From: Azadirachta indica
Taxonomy: Eukaryota; Streptophyta; Magnoliopsida; Sapindales; Meliaceae
Assembly (NCBI GenBank): GCA_022749755.1
Contig: CM040453.1
Span: 10,487,368-10,551,367 of the forward strand
Direction of reading: 5' to 3'
Length of the DNA: 64,000 nucleotides
The translations under genes were made by a program, and so were the position numbers. This document shows, in pieces, positions 63,165 through 64,000 of the stretch. The notes below the pieces were generated by a model. That model was given only the letters and a program-made list of their open reading frames with translations, ran no database searches and was not told the DNA's origin. How positions within the stretch are numbered: the first letter of the stretch is position 1; each line of letters starts with the position of its first letter.

Positions 63165-64000
63165 AAGTCTCTTTCTCTACCTATAGGTGCATTGAGAATT
63201 GAAAAGGGTTCTTGGCTTTTAAAGTGCTTTGCTTTTCTTCGTACCAGGTAGAAAAGAAAATAAATTCAACAATTTAATCACCAATCTTAAGAATGTGGAG
63301 TTTAACTATAGAAATTTTAATTAATGTAATAAAACAATTAGCAAATCCTAATTGATTTCATTTTCAATAATTAATGTAATTAACCAGTTAACTGGTAAAG
63401 AGAAGGATTCTCCTTCATTGGATGTATTTTTCTTGTTAAATATAACGTTTGAGAATTAGAATAATATGAAGTGACTAATCCTCCCAAGAGCAAGAGGTTT
63501 TCTCATTAAAATTTAAAATAATTTTCTTTGTTTTATCGCTTAAAAAATATGCCCGCCACATTTCATGATGAAATATAAAAGTTTTAGAAAGATTAAAATA
63601 ATTCTTTCTTTCTTTCATGAATTTAATTATTGTTATAATCTGTTAAAATCCTTTTTCTCTCTCCTTTTTCCTCTAGAGCTTTGGTTTATTTTTCATTTAT
63701 TTAAAAGGATCGTAAAATTTTAAACCATTCATTTTATTTAACGTAATAATAGAGATAGTTAACTAATAAGATGCTTCTATTAAATGTTAATTTGAATTAT
63801 ACAAGTATATTCATTAATTCTTTTCTCAAAATGGAGAGTTTGTCAGAATTATAATTAGGTTTTTGAAATAAATTGACATTGAATCATGCAATGCAGGGGT
63901 AATTAAGTATATACGTTAAATGTTATGTAAATTGAGTTGAAAAAACATCAAAGCTATTATATGTGGCTAATTCTTAGCCATTACTTATCTTTTAATGATG

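Larger units (their letters stand above)
59781..64000. repeat. Start of a fourth partial unit
   Basis: From about 59.78 kb the sequence follows the 4.2-8.15 kb part of copy 1 rather than continuing along 15.1 kb. 60999-61196 equals 5427-5624, and 62311-64000 equals about 6486-8160. A segment at 62056-62310 is absent at that place in copies 1 and 2. The unit continues past the window end. Confidence 0.85.

Noticed and set aside
1..64000. CRISPR array, bacterial operon, defence system or viral genome
   Set aside because: No regularly spaced short repeats, no Shine-Dalgarno-preceded gene runs and no viral gene set. The content is plant nuclear DNA.

Overview
The window looks like nuclear DNA of a flowering plant, most likely a eudicot. 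It is strongly AT-rich with long stretches of no coding potential. It carries a plant SUVH5/6-type SRA (YDG) gene, a fragmented GDSL esterase/lipase gene with GT-AG introns, a Ty1/copia integrase relic and a hAT-type MITE. I cannot name the species. No bacterial-style operon, CRISPR array, rRNA or tRNA was recognised.

The whole window is a tandem segmental array. Copy 1 runs 1-23392, copy 2 runs 23393-46820, and a diverged, rearranged copy 3 starts at 46821. At about 59.76-59.79 kb copy 3 switches into the beginning of a fourth partial copy, which runs off the window at 64000. Copies 1 and 2 are almost identical, apart from homopolymer and microsatellite length changes and rare substitutions, up to about 19.84 kb / 43.25 kb. 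Beyond that they diverge visibly, which marks an old recombination breakpoint. Each unit is itself built from two older half-units: about 3.4-8.0 kb resembles about 14.4-17.3 kb.

Each unit has the same order of landmarks. First comes an SRA-domain gene on the minus strand. A long AT-rich stretch with a repeated short ORF and several dispersed repeat blocks follows, then a copia integrase relic (minus). Next is a GDSL esterase/lipase pseudogene (minus) with a hAT MITE sitting exactly at a splice donor. Then comes a second, inverted relic of the 3' end of the SRA gene (plus), and finally more internal repeats.

Only one gene looks intact: the intronless SRA-domain protein at 46719-47705. It has two SUVH5/6-like N-terminal motifs and an SRA domain but no SET methyltransferase domain. 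Copies 1 and 2 of this gene are pseudogenes with frameshifts. In both, an inverted piece of the gene's own 5' coding region replaced part of the reading frame. This creates an inverted repeat with 219-bp arms and a loop of about 37 bp. If transcribed, it would form a long hairpin matching the intact paralogue, and this is the most interesting feature in the window.
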